Shown piece by piece: positions 18,648-25,142 of a stretch of 39,746 nt of DNA (its first letter is position 1; each line of letters begins with the position of its first letter). Made by a program: the position numbers and the translations under genes. The notes beneath the pieces are model-generated. The model was not told the DNA's origin. It made no database searches and worked only from the letters and a program-made list of their open reading frames with translations. The stretch is taken from the NCBI GenBank assembly GCA_964575185.1, contig CAZNPW010000028.1, positions 1-39,746 of the forward strand, in the 5' to 3' direction. The DNA comes from CAZNPW01 sp964575185 (GTDB taxonomy: Bacteria > Pseudomonadota > Alphaproteobacteria > Rhodobacterales > Rhodobacteraceae).

Positions 18648-19868
18648 TCAGACCCTGCCCCGCGCCAGCACCCGCACCGCCGCGGTCAGCGCGCCGAGCT
18701 CGCCCCGCAGGTCCGCGACCGATTCCTGCCGCCCGGCCGAGATCTCCTCCAGGATGCGCAGAAGCTGCACGTCGATCGACCGCAGCCGCATGCGGCTTTC
18801 GGCGTCGGCGGTGCCGTCCTCGCGCGTCAGCGCGGCGATCAGGCGCTCCTGCCCCAGCGCGATCCGGTCCTGGCCCAGGATGACCCGCTCCTGCCCCGCC
18901 AGCCCGCGCTCCTGCGCCGCGGCCAGCCGGTCCTGCCCCTCGGCGAGCCGCCCCAGCAGGTCCGCCCCCGTGTCGCGCTGCGCCAGCGCCGCGATCGCCG
19001 CCGACAGGTCGCCCAGCCGCTCCTGCAGCATGATCCGGCCCGCGTCGGCGTCCTGCGCGATCATCTGCAGCGCCTCGACCTGGTTCGACAGCCCGTCGAG
19101 CACCGCGCCGAGCTGCGCCGACGCCTCGCCCTCCTCGCCCGAATAGCCGATGCGGGTGATCGTCGACAGCCACTCCTCCAGCTCGCGGACGAACCGGTTC
19201 TGGCCGTGCCCGGCGAACAGCTCCAGAAGCCCGATGACGAGCGACCCCGCCAGCCCCAGAAGCGACGACGAGAACGCCGTGCCCATCCCGCCGAGCTGCG
19301 ATTCCAGCCCGCCCATCAGCTTGGTGAAGACGTCGAGCCCCGTCTCCCCGTCCGCCGGGGCGAGCGAGCGGATCGTCTGCACCACCGCCGGAACGGTGGT
19401 GGCCAGCCCGTAGAAGGTGCCGAGCAGCCCCAGGAACACCAGCAGGTTGATGAGATACCGCGTGATGTCCCGGCTTTCCTCGATGCGGCTTTCGACCGAT
19501 TCCTGGATCGACCTCGCCGACCCGGTGGTGATCGTCGACCGCGCCCCCCGCGACCGCAAGAGCGAGGCGAGCGGCGCGAGCAGCCGCGGGGGGCCCGGCA
19601 TCTCGGAGACCTGGCGGCCGCGCGCGAACTCCTCGATCCAGTTCACCGACTGCATCAGGATCAGCACCTGCCAGAAGCAGGTCGCGACCCCCAGCAGGAA
19701 GACCGCGCCGATCACCCCGTTGATGAACAGGTTGGCGCGGACGATCGCCACCACCTCGGCCGTGATGAGCCAGGCCCCGAAGGCGACGAGCCCGGTGACG
19801 ATCATCATCGTCACGATCTGGCGGATCGGCTGGCTGAAGGTGGCGGGTTCCGCCTTCGGTCTGTCCAT
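18648..19868 (-). CDS. ExbB/MotA/TolQ-like proton channel protein
   Basis: A 406-residue membrane protein. Hydrophobic segments are at about 16-43, 47-72, 139-157 and 198-219; the last two, with LLVFLGLLGTFYGLATTVP and MGTAFSSSLLGLAGSLVIGL, match the MotA/TolQ/ExbB proton-channel core. The C-terminal 180 residues are cytoplasmic and coiled, including five perfect heptads of the form GQ(D/E)R (nucleotides 18844-18948). ATG at 19868 was chosen because it gives a short N-terminus before TM1; the open frame continues upstream over the ChaC-like gene. It precedes the OmpA-domain partner by one base. It would form the ring of a proton-driven motor with that partner; its role in the cell is unknown. 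Confidence 0.88.
   Translation of the reverse strand: MDRPKAEPATFSQPIRQIVTMMIVTGLVAFGAWLITAEVVAIVRANLFINGVIGAVFLLGVATCFWQVLILMQSVNWIEEFARGRQVSEMPGPPRLLAPLASLLRSRGARSTITTGSARSIQESVESRIEESRDITRYLINLLVFLGLLGTFYGLATTVPAVVQTIRSLAPADGETGLDVFTKLMGGLESQLGGMGTAFSSSLLGLAGSLVIGLLELFAGHGQNRFVRELEEWLSTITRIGYSGEEGEASAQLGAVLDGLSNQVEALQMIAQDADAGRIMLQERLGDLSAAIAALAQRDTGADLLGRLAEGQDRLAAAQERGLAGQERVILGQDRIALGQERLIAALTREDGTADAESRMRLRSIDVQLLRILEEISAGRQESVADLRGELGALTAAVRVLARGRV
18844..18948. repeat. Five 21-base tandem repeats encoding heptads
   Basis: Five consecutive 21-base units start at 18844, 18865, 18886, 18907 and 18928; each begins CG(C/G)TCCTG on the plus strand. On the coding strand they give heptads such as GQDRLAA, AQERGLA, GQERVIL, GQDRIAL and GQERLIA. 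The period equals two coiled-coil turns. Confidence 0.85.
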
Positions 19869-19885
19869 TGCCTGCGTTCGTTCCC

Positions 19886-19927
19886 GTGCCTCGCGGGCAC
19901 AATGGCCTGCGAAAGCCCGGCTGTGAA
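19886..19927 (-). promoter_or_regulatory. Candidate promoter of the ExbB/OmpA pair with a dyad
   Basis: On the minus strand TTCACA (19922-19927), 17 bases and CATTGT (19899-19904) resemble a sigma-70 promoter, leaving about 25 bases of leader before the ATG at 19868. An inverted repeat GTGCC-TCGCG-GGCAC (19886-19900) overlaps the -10 edge and start region and could be an operator. Found by eye. Confidence 0.35.
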
Positions 19928-19936
19928 GGGGAAGCC

Positions 19937-20458
19937 TCAACCGGGCAGGTCGCGCACCCGCGCGGCCAGCCAGTCGAGCTCGGCGTCGGCCAGGCCGAGC
20001 GCGGCCAGATGCGCGGCGGTCGCGAAGAGGTAGTCGCGGTTCGGCCCGCGCAGCCCGGCCGCCGCGGCGATGACCCGCGCCTGGTCCTCGCGCGGCATCC
20101 CGCCGCAGTATTGCGCGTGGGCCGCGTCGATCACGTAGGCCAGGGCCTCCACCGGCCCCGCCTCGGTCACCGCCGTCACCGTGGTCTCGGCATAGGCCGA
20201 CGACACGAGCTCGCGCGCCCGCAGCGCCGCCAGCGTGGCGGCCTCGGCCCCCGGCTCCACCCGGAAGGCCATGCCCCGGCAGGCCGCGCCCGCCGCGCGG
20301 TCGAGCGCCAGGACCAGCCCCGGCGCCTCGGGCGTGCCGCGGTAGTGCACCGACCACATGCAGAAGCTGCGCCGCCAGCCCTCGACGCGCGCCGCCCGCG
20401 CCTCGGCCACGGGAAAGCCCCGGTCCCAGATCAGCGACCCGTACGCGAACACCCACAT
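19937..20458 (-). CDS. ChaC-like gamma-glutamylcyclotransferase
   Basis: A 173-residue protein of the ChaC branch of the gamma-glutamylcyclotransferase fold. It starts MWVFAYGSLIWDRGFPVAEA, the substrate-binding YGSL loop of the family, and continues with RVEGWRRSFCMWSVHYRGTP, PGLVLALD and GMAFRVEP. ChaC proteins cleave glutathione to 5-oxoproline and Cys-Gly. The length matches the usual 170-220. It is divergent from the DUF2125 gene across 62 bases that contain a central CTATAG, which could serve as part of a -10 in either direction. It precedes the ExbB-like gene by 68 bases on the same strand. Confidence 0.88.
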   Translation of the reverse strand: MWVFAYGSLIWDRGFPVAEARAARVEGWRRSFCMWSVHYRGTPEAPGLVLALDRAAGAACRGMAFRVEPGAEAATLAALRARELVSSAYAETTVTAVTEAGPVEALAYVIDAAHAQYCGGMPREDQARVIAAAAGLRGPNRDYLFATAAHLAALGLADAELDWLAARVRDLPG

Positions 20459-20520
20459 GCTGGCCCCGCCCCCCGGCAGCCCCTATAGTCCCGCGCCTCG
20501 AGGCCGGAAAGGGCTGGGCG

Positions 20521-21498
20521 ATGCGGATCATCTTCTGGGCGGTGGCGGTCGTGACCGCGCTGTGGTTCGGCTACTGGTTCGCCGGGGCCTGGGCCATCGA
20601 CCGCGGGGTCGGGGCCGCCGTCGCGCGGGCGAACGCGCAAGGGTTCGCCGTCGCCGGCGACGCCTCGGTCGCGGGCTTTCCCAACCGCTTCGACCTGACG
20701 CTGACCGATCCGGCCTTCGGCGACCCCGTGCGCGGGGTGCGCTGGACCGCGCCCGTGGCGCAGATCTCCGCAAGGGTGTTTGCGCCCTGGCACGTCATCG
20801 CCGTCCTGGCCGACACCCAGACGCTGGAGCTGCCGACCCAGACGCTCGGCATCACGACCGACGATCTGCGGGCCAGCCTCGTGGCCGCCCCCTCGCCCGA
20901 CCTTCCCCTGCGGCGCATCGCGGTCAGCGCCACGGCGGTCGACGTCACCTCGACCGCCGGCTGGGGCGCCGCGGCCGCGGTGGCCGAACTGCACACCCGC
21001 CCCGACGCGGACCTGCCCGACGGCCAGGAGTTCGCCCTGTCGGTCACGGACCTGCGGCCCCGCATCGCGGCGCTTGCCGCCACGGGCCTGCCCGACACCA
21101 TCCCGCAGGTCACGCTGAACGGCGCGGTGGGCTTCTCCGCCCCGCTCGACCGCCGCGCCGCCGCGACCCGGCCGCGCCCGACCGCGCTGCGCATCGACGC
21201 GGGGCGGATCGACTGGGGCCCGCTGCAACTGACCGCGCAAGGGCAGATCGCCCCCGGTGCCGACGGCCTCGCCGAGGGCCGCATCGACGTGGCGATCACC
21301 GGCTGGCGCGAGGCGATCCCGCTCGCCGTGGCCGCGGGCCTGCTCTCCGACCAGGCGGCGACGCTGACGACCAACCTGCTCGCCGCCCTCGCCCGCCAGG
21401 GCGGCGACGAGAACGTGCTGAACCTGCCGCTGGTCTACGACAACGGGGTCGGCACCTTCGGCCCGATCCCGCTCGGCAGCGCGCCCCGGCTGAACTGA
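20521..21498 (+). CDS. DUF2125 domain protein
   Basis: A 325-residue protein of unknown function, anchored by an N-terminal hydrophobic segment (IIFWAVAVVTALWFGYWF, residues 3-20) with the rest likely in the periplasm. The pattern FAVAGDASVAGFPNRFDLTL, VRWTAPVAQISARVFAPWHV and DTQTLELPTQTL is that of DUF2125, a family typical of alphaproteobacteria with beta-rich repeats. ATG at 20521 is preceded by GGAAAGG at a good distance. The C-terminus ends PLGSAPRLN. A stem-loop element follows between it and the convergent DUF1150 gene. Confidence 0.85.
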   Translation: MRIIFWAVAVVTALWFGYWFAGAWAIDRGVGAAVARANAQGFAVAGDASVAGFPNRFDLTLTDPAFGDPVRGVRWTAPVAQISARVFAPWHVIAVLADTQTLELPTQTLGITTDDLRASLVAAPSPDLPLRRIAVSATAVDVTSTAGWGAAAAVAELHTRPDADLPDGQEFALSVTDLRPRIAALAATGLPDTIPQVTLNGAVGFSAPLDRRAAATRPRPTALRIDAGRIDWGPLQLTAQGQIAPGADGLAEGRIDVAITGWREAIPLAVAAGLLSDQAATLTTNLLAALARQGGDENVLNLPLVYDNGVGTFGPIPLGSAPRLN

Positions 21499-21564
21499 AC
21501 GCCGCGTCGGCCGCCCCCGTGCTCCTGCCGATTCCCTGCCCTCTTTCCGGCTCAAATACTCCAC

Positions 21565-21630
21565 GGGGGGTCGTCCATTGAGTCCGCCATTGGTCCGAGG
21601 ACCAATGGACGACGGGGTGTGAAACCCCCC
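21565..21630. terminator. Bidirectional stem-loop element between convergent genes
   Basis: Three nested or competing pairings are present: GGGGGGT (21565-21571) with ACCCCCC (21624-21630); GTCGTCCATTG (21570-21580) with CAATGGACGAC (21603-21613); and CCATTGGTCC (21587-21596) with GGACCAATGG (21599-21608). The last two share CAATGG, so only one can form at a time. It lies between the 3' ends of the DUF2125 gene and the DUF1150 gene and would act in both directions. CTCAAATACTCC just upstream (21551-21562) is, from memory, a motif scattered in Rhodobacteraceae intergenic DNA. Confidence 0.55.
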
Positions 21631-21655
21631 GCCAACCGCTCCGCCGGGGCCTGCC

Positions 21656-21880
21656 TCAGTGCACGTTCACCGGCGTCAGGTCGTTCTGGCGCGAGATCGT
21701 GAAGGCAAGCGCGCGGTCCTTCACCAGCGCCACGCGCAGGCCGTCGGCGCGGTGGACGGCATAGATCGTCTCCAGCCCCTCGGCCTGTTCCTGCACCTCG
21801 GCCGGCAGGTCGGCCACCGCCACGGGGCGGACATAGACGATGCCTGCCTCGTCGGGCAGGCCGGGAAACCGCGTATCCAT
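21656..21880 (-). CDS. DUF1150 family small protein
   Basis: A 74-residue protein with the DUF1150 pattern: MDTRFPGLPDEAGIVYVRPV at the start, VADLPAEVQEQAEGLETIYA in the middle and LAFTISRQNDLTPVNVH at the end. The function is unknown. It follows hsp20 on the same strand with a 5-base gap, a neighbourhood seen in many Rhodobacterales (from memory). ATG at 21880 gives the common MDT start. A GTG at 21889 overlapping the hsp20 stop as GTGA would add three residues (MRR) and cannot be excluded. Confidence 0.85.
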   Translation of the reverse strand: MDTRFPGLPDEAGIVYVRPVAVADLPAEVQEQAEGLETIYAVHRADGLRVALVKDRALAFTISRQNDLTPVNVH

Positions 21881-21885
21881 TCTTC

Positions 21886-22305
21886 TCACCCTTTCTTCTG
21901 CGACCGTATGGCGATCGTCTGCACGACCGTGTCCGGCACCTGGCGGTGCAGGTCGATGTGCAGCAGGCCGTGCTCCATCGACGCGCCCGCCACCTCAACG
22001 CCGTCGGCCAGCACGAAGCTCCGCTGGAAGGCGCGCGCCGCGATGCCGCGGTGCAGGAACACCCGGCCCTCGCTGTCGTCCTGCTGACGCCCCCGCACTA
22101 CCAGCTGCCGGTCCTCGACCGTGATCGCCAGGTCCTCGTCGCGGAAGCCCGCGACGGCCAGCGTGATCCGGTAGGCGCGGTCCGACGTCGCCTCGATGTT
22201 GTAGGGGGGATAGCCCTCGGCCGACTTCGCGGTGCGCTCGACCAGCCGTTCCAGCTGTTCGAACCCCAGAAGGTAGGGGTGGGCGGAGAGGGTCAGCTTC
22301 GTCAT
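21886..22305 (-). CDS. Small heat shock protein, Hsp20/IbpA family
   Basis: A 139-residue ATP-independent holdase chaperone. After the N-terminal arm MTKLTLSAHPYLLGFEQLER comes the alpha-crystallin domain (about 35-130) with YPPYNIEATSDRAYRITLAV, EDRQLVVRGRQ and FQRSFVLADGVEVAGASMEHG followed by LLHIDL. The C-terminus QTIAIRSQKKG has the IxI-type motif used for oligomerisation. ATG at 22305 is preceded by two AAGGAC copies. A heat-shock-type promoter is visible at 22371-22401. The longer open frame upstream is not homologous-looking. Confidence 0.93.
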   Translation of the reverse strand: MTKLTLSAHPYLLGFEQLERLVERTAKSAEGYPPYNIEATSDRAYRITLAVAGFRDEDLAITVEDRQLVVRGRQQDDSEGRVFLHRGIAARAFQRSFVLADGVEVAGASMEHGLLHIDLHRQVPDTVVQTIAIRSQKKG

Positions 22306-22370
22306 CGGTCCTTGTCCTTGGCTGAAGCGACAGGTGCCGCGGGCCCCGTGCAGGCGACCGGCGACATCCC

Positions 22371-22401
22371 GAATATGGGCGGCGCGCATGGCCGCGGCAA
22401 G
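22371..22401 (-). promoter_or_regulatory. Candidate RpoH (sigma-32) promoter of hsp20
   Basis: On the minus strand CTTGCC (22396-22401) is followed, after about 15-16 bases, by GCCCATATT (22372-22380). These resemble the heat-shock consensus CTTGAA and CCCCATnT. The start would be near 22364, leaving a leader of about 58 bases before the hsp20 ATG. The placement directly before a heat-shock gene supports the call. Confidence 0.55.
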
Positions 22402-22428
22402 GCCCGCAGGCGGCACGAAAGCGGCAAC

Positions 22429-22463
22429 CGAATCTTCACGAATGCGGGACGAATCGCTATATG
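22429..22463 (+). promoter_or_regulatory. CGAAT iterons and candidate promoter before DUF465 gene
   Basis: CGAATC (22429-22434), CGAATG (22439-22444) and CGAATC (22450-22455) are spaced 10 and 11 bases apart, one helical turn each. They end just before TATATG (22458-22463), which with TTCACG (22435-22440) and a 17-base spacer makes a moderate promoter pointing to the ATG at 22501. A regulator binding one face of the helix is possible. Confidence 0.35.
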
Positions 22464-22500
22464 CCTGTCCCGACGGCAGCCCCAGCACGCGACCTCACCG

Positions 22501-22719
22501 ATGAACGCGCCCACCGAACTGAACCTGGAAGAGATGCTGCGCATCCGGCTCGAGGTGCTGCGGCGCGAACACCGCGACCTCGACGAGGCGGTGCGCGCCC
22601 TGCAGGACACCGGCCGCGGCGACGCGCTGACGCTGATGCGGCTGAAGAAGCAGAAGCTCGCGCTGAAGGACCAGATCGTGAAGATCGAGGACCAGCTCAT
22701 CCCCGACATCATCGCCTGA
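22501..22719 (+). CDS. DUF465 (YdcH-like) small coiled-coil protein
   Basis: A 72-residue, all-helical protein with the DUF465 pattern: LRREHRDLDEAVRALQDTGR in the first helix and LMRLKKQKLALKDQIVKIED in the second, ending QLIPDIIA. The family forms a short helical hairpin; its role is unknown. ATG at 22501 starts MNAPTELNLEEMLRIRLEVL. It precedes purE by 78 bases that are mostly taken up by a long hairpin, so it may or may not be cotranscribed with purEK. Confidence 0.88.
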   Translation: MNAPTELNLEEMLRIRLEVLRREHRDLDEAVRALQDTGRGDALTLMRLKKQKLALKDQIVKIEDQLIPDIIA

Positions 22720-22734
22720 GCCGGGGGCCGCGCT

Positions 22735-22782
22735 GGCCGGGGCGCGGAAGGCCTGCGCCGCCTTGCCGCCCGCGCCCCGGCC
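22735..22782 (+). promoter_or_regulatory. Long hairpin immediately upstream of purE
   Basis: GGCCGGGGCGCGG (22735-22747) pairs perfectly with CCGCGCCCCGGCC (22770-22782). The stem continues with AAGGC (22748-22752) and GCCTT (22760-22764) around a 7-base loop, leaving a 5-base bulge. The structure ends 15 bases before the purE ATG. It may be the DUF465 terminator, a purE leader element, or both. No T-run follows. Confidence 0.6.
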
Positions 22783-22791
22783 CGCTATCCC
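22763..22791 (+). promoter_or_regulatory. Possible promoter for leaderless purE mRNA
   Basis: TTGCCG (22763-22768), 17 bases and TATCCC (22786-22791) would start transcription at or near the A of the purE ATG (22798). The purE start lacks any Shine-Dalgarno sequence, which would fit a leaderless message. The -10 is weak (three of six). Confidence 0.3.
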
Positions 22792-22797
22792 CTCGCC

Positions 22798-23271
22798 ATG
22801 GATCCCCGCGTCGGCATCATCATGGGCAGCACCTCCGACTGGCCGGTGATGCAGGAGGCCGCGCGCCTCCTCGACGACCTCGGCGTCGCGCACGAGGCCC
22901 GCATCGTCAGCGCCCACCGCACCCCCGACCGGCTCTGGGACTACGGCCGCACCGCCGCCGGCCGCGGGCTTCGGGTCATCATCGCCGGGGCCGGGGGCGC
23001 GGCGCACCTGCCCGGGATGATGGCGTCCAAGACCCGCCTGCCGGTGATCGGCGTGCCGATCCCGACGCAGGCGCTGGGCGGGCTCGATTCGCTCTACTCC
23101 ATCGTCCAGATGCCGCGCGGCTATCCCGTCGCCACCATGGCGATCGGCGGCGCGGCCAACGCGGGGCTGATGGCCGCGGCGATCCTCGCGCTCGCCGACG
23201 AGGCCCTGGCCCGGCGCCTCGACGCCTGGCGGGCGGCGCTGTCGGCCGCCATCCCCGACGCGCCCGGATGA
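22798..23271 (+). CDS. purE: N5-carboxyaminoimidazole ribonucleotide mutase
   Basis: Class I PurE, 157 residues, converting N5-CAIR to CAIR in purine synthesis together with PurK. The signature segments are all present: VGIIMGSTSDWPVMQEA, RIVSAHRTPDRLWDYG, IIAGAGGAAHLPGMMASKT and PVIGVPIPTQALGGLDSLYS. The C-terminal helices follow AIGGAANAGLMAAAILA. ATG at 22798 begins MDPRVGIIMG; no ribosome-binding site is visible before it. The stop overlaps the purK start as ATGA. Confidence 0.97.
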   Translation: MDPRVGIIMGSTSDWPVMQEAARLLDDLGVAHEARIVSAHRTPDRLWDYGRTAAGRGLRVIIAGAGGAAHLPGMMASKTRLPVIGVPIPTQALGGLDSLYSIVQMPRGYPVATMAIGGAANAGLMAAAILALADEALARRLDAWRAALSAAIPDAPG

Positions 23272-24335
23272 CGCCCCTCCCCCCCGGCAGCACCATCGGC
23301 ATCCTCGGCGGCGGGCAGCTCGGCCGGATGCTCGCGGTGGCGGCGAGCCGCCTCGGCTACCGCGCCCGCGTCTGCGACCCCGACCCCGCCGCCCCCGCAG
23401 GCCACGTCGCCCCCCTGACCGCCGCCGCCTGGGACGACCTCCCCGCGCTCGCCGCCTTTGCCGCCGCCTGCAGCGTCGTCACCTACGAGTTCGAGAACAT
23501 CCCGACCGCCGCGCTCGACGCGGTGGAGGCGCGCTGCCCGGTCCACCCGAACCGCCGCGCGCTCGCCACCGCGCAGGACCGCATCGCCGAGAAGACCTTC
23601 CTCAACGGCCTCGGCCTCGCCACCGCCCCCTGGGCCGCCGTCACCACCGCGCCGGACCTCGACGCAGCCCTCGCCCGCATCGGCACCCCGGCGATCCTGA
23701 AGACCGCGCGCATGGGCTACGACGGCAAGGGCCAGGCGCGCATCGCCACCCCCGCCGACGCCCCCGCCGCGCTCGCCGCCATGCAGGGCGCGCCCGCGGT
23801 GCTCGAGGGCCACATCGCCTTCACGAAGGAAATCAGCGTCATCGCCGCCCGGGCGCGGTCCGGCGCCGTCGCCGCCTACGACCCCGGCGAGAACGTCCAT
23901 CGGGACGGCATCCTGCGGACCACCACGGTGCCCGCCGCGCTGCCCCCCGGCCAGCGCAGCGACGCCGTGCTGATCGCCGCGCGCATCCTGACCGCGCTCG
24001 ACTACACCGGCGTGCTGGGGGTGGAACTCTTCGTCACCCCCCAGGCGCTCATCGTCAACGAGATCGCGCCGCGCGTCCACAACTCCGGCCACTGGACGCA
24101 GAACGCCTGCGCGGTGGACCAGTTCGAACAGCACATCCGCGCGGTCGCGGGCCTGCCGCTCGGCGACGGGTCGCGGGTGGCCGACGCGGTGATGGAGAAC
24201 CTGATCGGCGACGACATCGCCCGCGTCCCGGCGCTGCTTGCCGACCCGGGCACCGCGCTGCACCTCTACGGCAAGGCCGAGGCCCGGCCGGGCCGCAAGA
24301 TGGGCCACGCGACCCGCATCACGCCCTTGCGCTGA
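23268..24335 (+). CDS. purK: N5-carboxyaminoimidazole ribonucleotide synthetase
   Basis: ATP-grasp enzyme, 355 residues, that makes N5-CAIR from AIR, bicarbonate and ATP. The N-terminal GILGGGQLGRMLAVAASRLG, the YEFENIP motif, KTARMGYDGKGQ in the ATP-binding part and NEIAPRVHNSGHWTQNAC at the active site are characteristic. ATG at 23268 overlaps the purE stop (ATGA), so the two are coupled; the open frame upstream is a shadow of purE. Its last 17 bases overlap the 3' end of the convergent hydrolase gene. Confidence 0.97.
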   Translation: MTPLPPGSTIGILGGGQLGRMLAVAASRLGYRARVCDPDPAAPAGHVAPLTAAAWDDLPALAAFAAACSVVTYEFENIPTAALDAVEARCPVHPNRRALATAQDRIAEKTFLNGLGLATAPWAAVTTAPDLDAALARIGTPAILKTARMGYDGKGQARIATPADAPAALAAMQGAPAVLEGHIAFTKEISVIAARARSGAVAAYDPGENVHRDGILRTTTVPAALPPGQRSDAVLIAARILTALDYTGVLGVELFVTPQALIVNEIAPRVHNSGHWTQNACAVDQFEQHIRAVAGLPLGDGSRVADAVMENLIGDDIARVPALLADPGTALHLYGKAEARPGRKMGHATRITPLR

Positions 24336-25086
24336 CCAGCCGCACCGCCGCGCCCAGCGTCATCCCCGGCGCGAAACGCCCGCTGTCCAGATAGGTCAGC
24401 ACCTGCGCGATCACCACCGGGTTCAGCTTCATCCAGGTATGGCTGACCGGCAGCACCAGATGGTCGCGCATCCCCTCCACCCGCGTCGACTCCACGCTGA
24501 CCTTGCCGTCGTTCGGCCCGCCGAACAGCGCCGCGAGCCCCGGGTTCGCCGGCCGCGACCCCGCGATCACCCCCAGGTCGAAGTCCACCCGCGGCAGCGC
24601 CCGCGGCAGCGACGCCTCCCGCGTGCCGAGCTGCATCCCCGCCGGCCCCACCACCCAGCGGAAGGGCACCAGGCCCGCCATGGCGTCCACCAGCTCCGAC
24701 CCCTGGTTCGGCGGCGCGAGCATCACCACCCGGCCGAGGTTCGGCTGCGGATGCTCCGCCAGCCAGGCGCGCAGCAGGATGCCGCCCATCGAATGCGCCA
24801 CCACATGCACCGGCCGGTCGCCCGGCACCTCGGCCAGCACGCGGCCCACATGCGCCGCCAGATTGCCGATCGCCGCCCGGCGCGAGGGGTAGCCGCGGTT
24901 CACCACCGCGTAGCCGTGCACGGCCAGCGCCGCCTCCATCGCGGCCAGGCTCGCCTCGGTCCGCGCCAGGCCGTGCAGCAGCACGACCGTCTCGCCCCGC
25001 TGGCGGCGGCCGCCGAGCTGGCTCTGCAGGGGCGCGGGGATCACCATGGCCGCCACGATGCCGCGCCGCCCGGCCCCGCGCAACAT
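24319..25086 (-). CDS. Alpha/beta hydrolase (esterase/lipase-like)
   Basis: A 255-residue alpha/beta-hydrolase. VVLLHGLART is the oxyanion-hole strand and VHVVAHSMGGILLRAWLAEH has the nucleophile Ser in AHSMGG. An Asp is likely in the PNDGKVSVEST region, and SHTWMKLNP supplies the catalytic His. The PNQGSELVDAM stretch resembles lipase/DUF676-like esterases. The substrate is unknown. The start is uncertain: ATG 25086 is used; GTG 25125 has AGGGGA close upstream, and ATG 25047 would give a shorter protein. The N-terminus is Arg-rich with no clear signal peptide. Its 3' end overlaps purK by 17 bases, tail to tail, and its 5' end faces the Nudix gene with little or no spacer. Confidence 0.85.
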   Translation of the reverse strand: MLRGAGRRGIVAAMVIPAPLQSQLGGRRQRGETVVLLHGLARTEASLAAMEAALAVHGYAVVNRGYPSRRAAIGNLAAHVGRVLAEVPGDRPVHVVAHSMGGILLRAWLAEHPQPNLGRVVMLAPPNQGSELVDAMAGLVPFRWVVGPAGMQLGTREASLPRALPRVDFDLGVIAGSRPANPGLAALFGGPNDGKVSVESTRVEGMRDHLVLPVSHTWMKLNPVVIAQVLTYLDSGRFAPGMTLGAAVRLVSARA

Positions 25087-25142
25087 GCGCGAGGGGATCC
25101 CGGGCCTTGACCGACGCCGCGTCACCGGCTCCCCTGCCGCGC

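Noticed and set aside
16967..20458. Zorya-type anti-phage system suggested by the MotA-like and MotB/OmpA-like pair
   Set aside because: No ZorC, ZorD or ZorE-like gene is next to it; neighbours are a ChaC-like enzyme and a short-chain dehydrogenase, and the pair fits a conserved housekeeping ExbB/OmpA pair of this bacterial group.
22306..22370. A ROSE-type RNA thermometer in the hsp20 leader
   Set aside because: I do not see the U(U/C)GCU segment facing the ribosome-binding site that defines ROSE elements.
22720..22797. A purine riboswitch before purE
   Set aside because: The element is a single bulged hairpin, without the three-way junction and conserved loop bases of known purine riboswitches.
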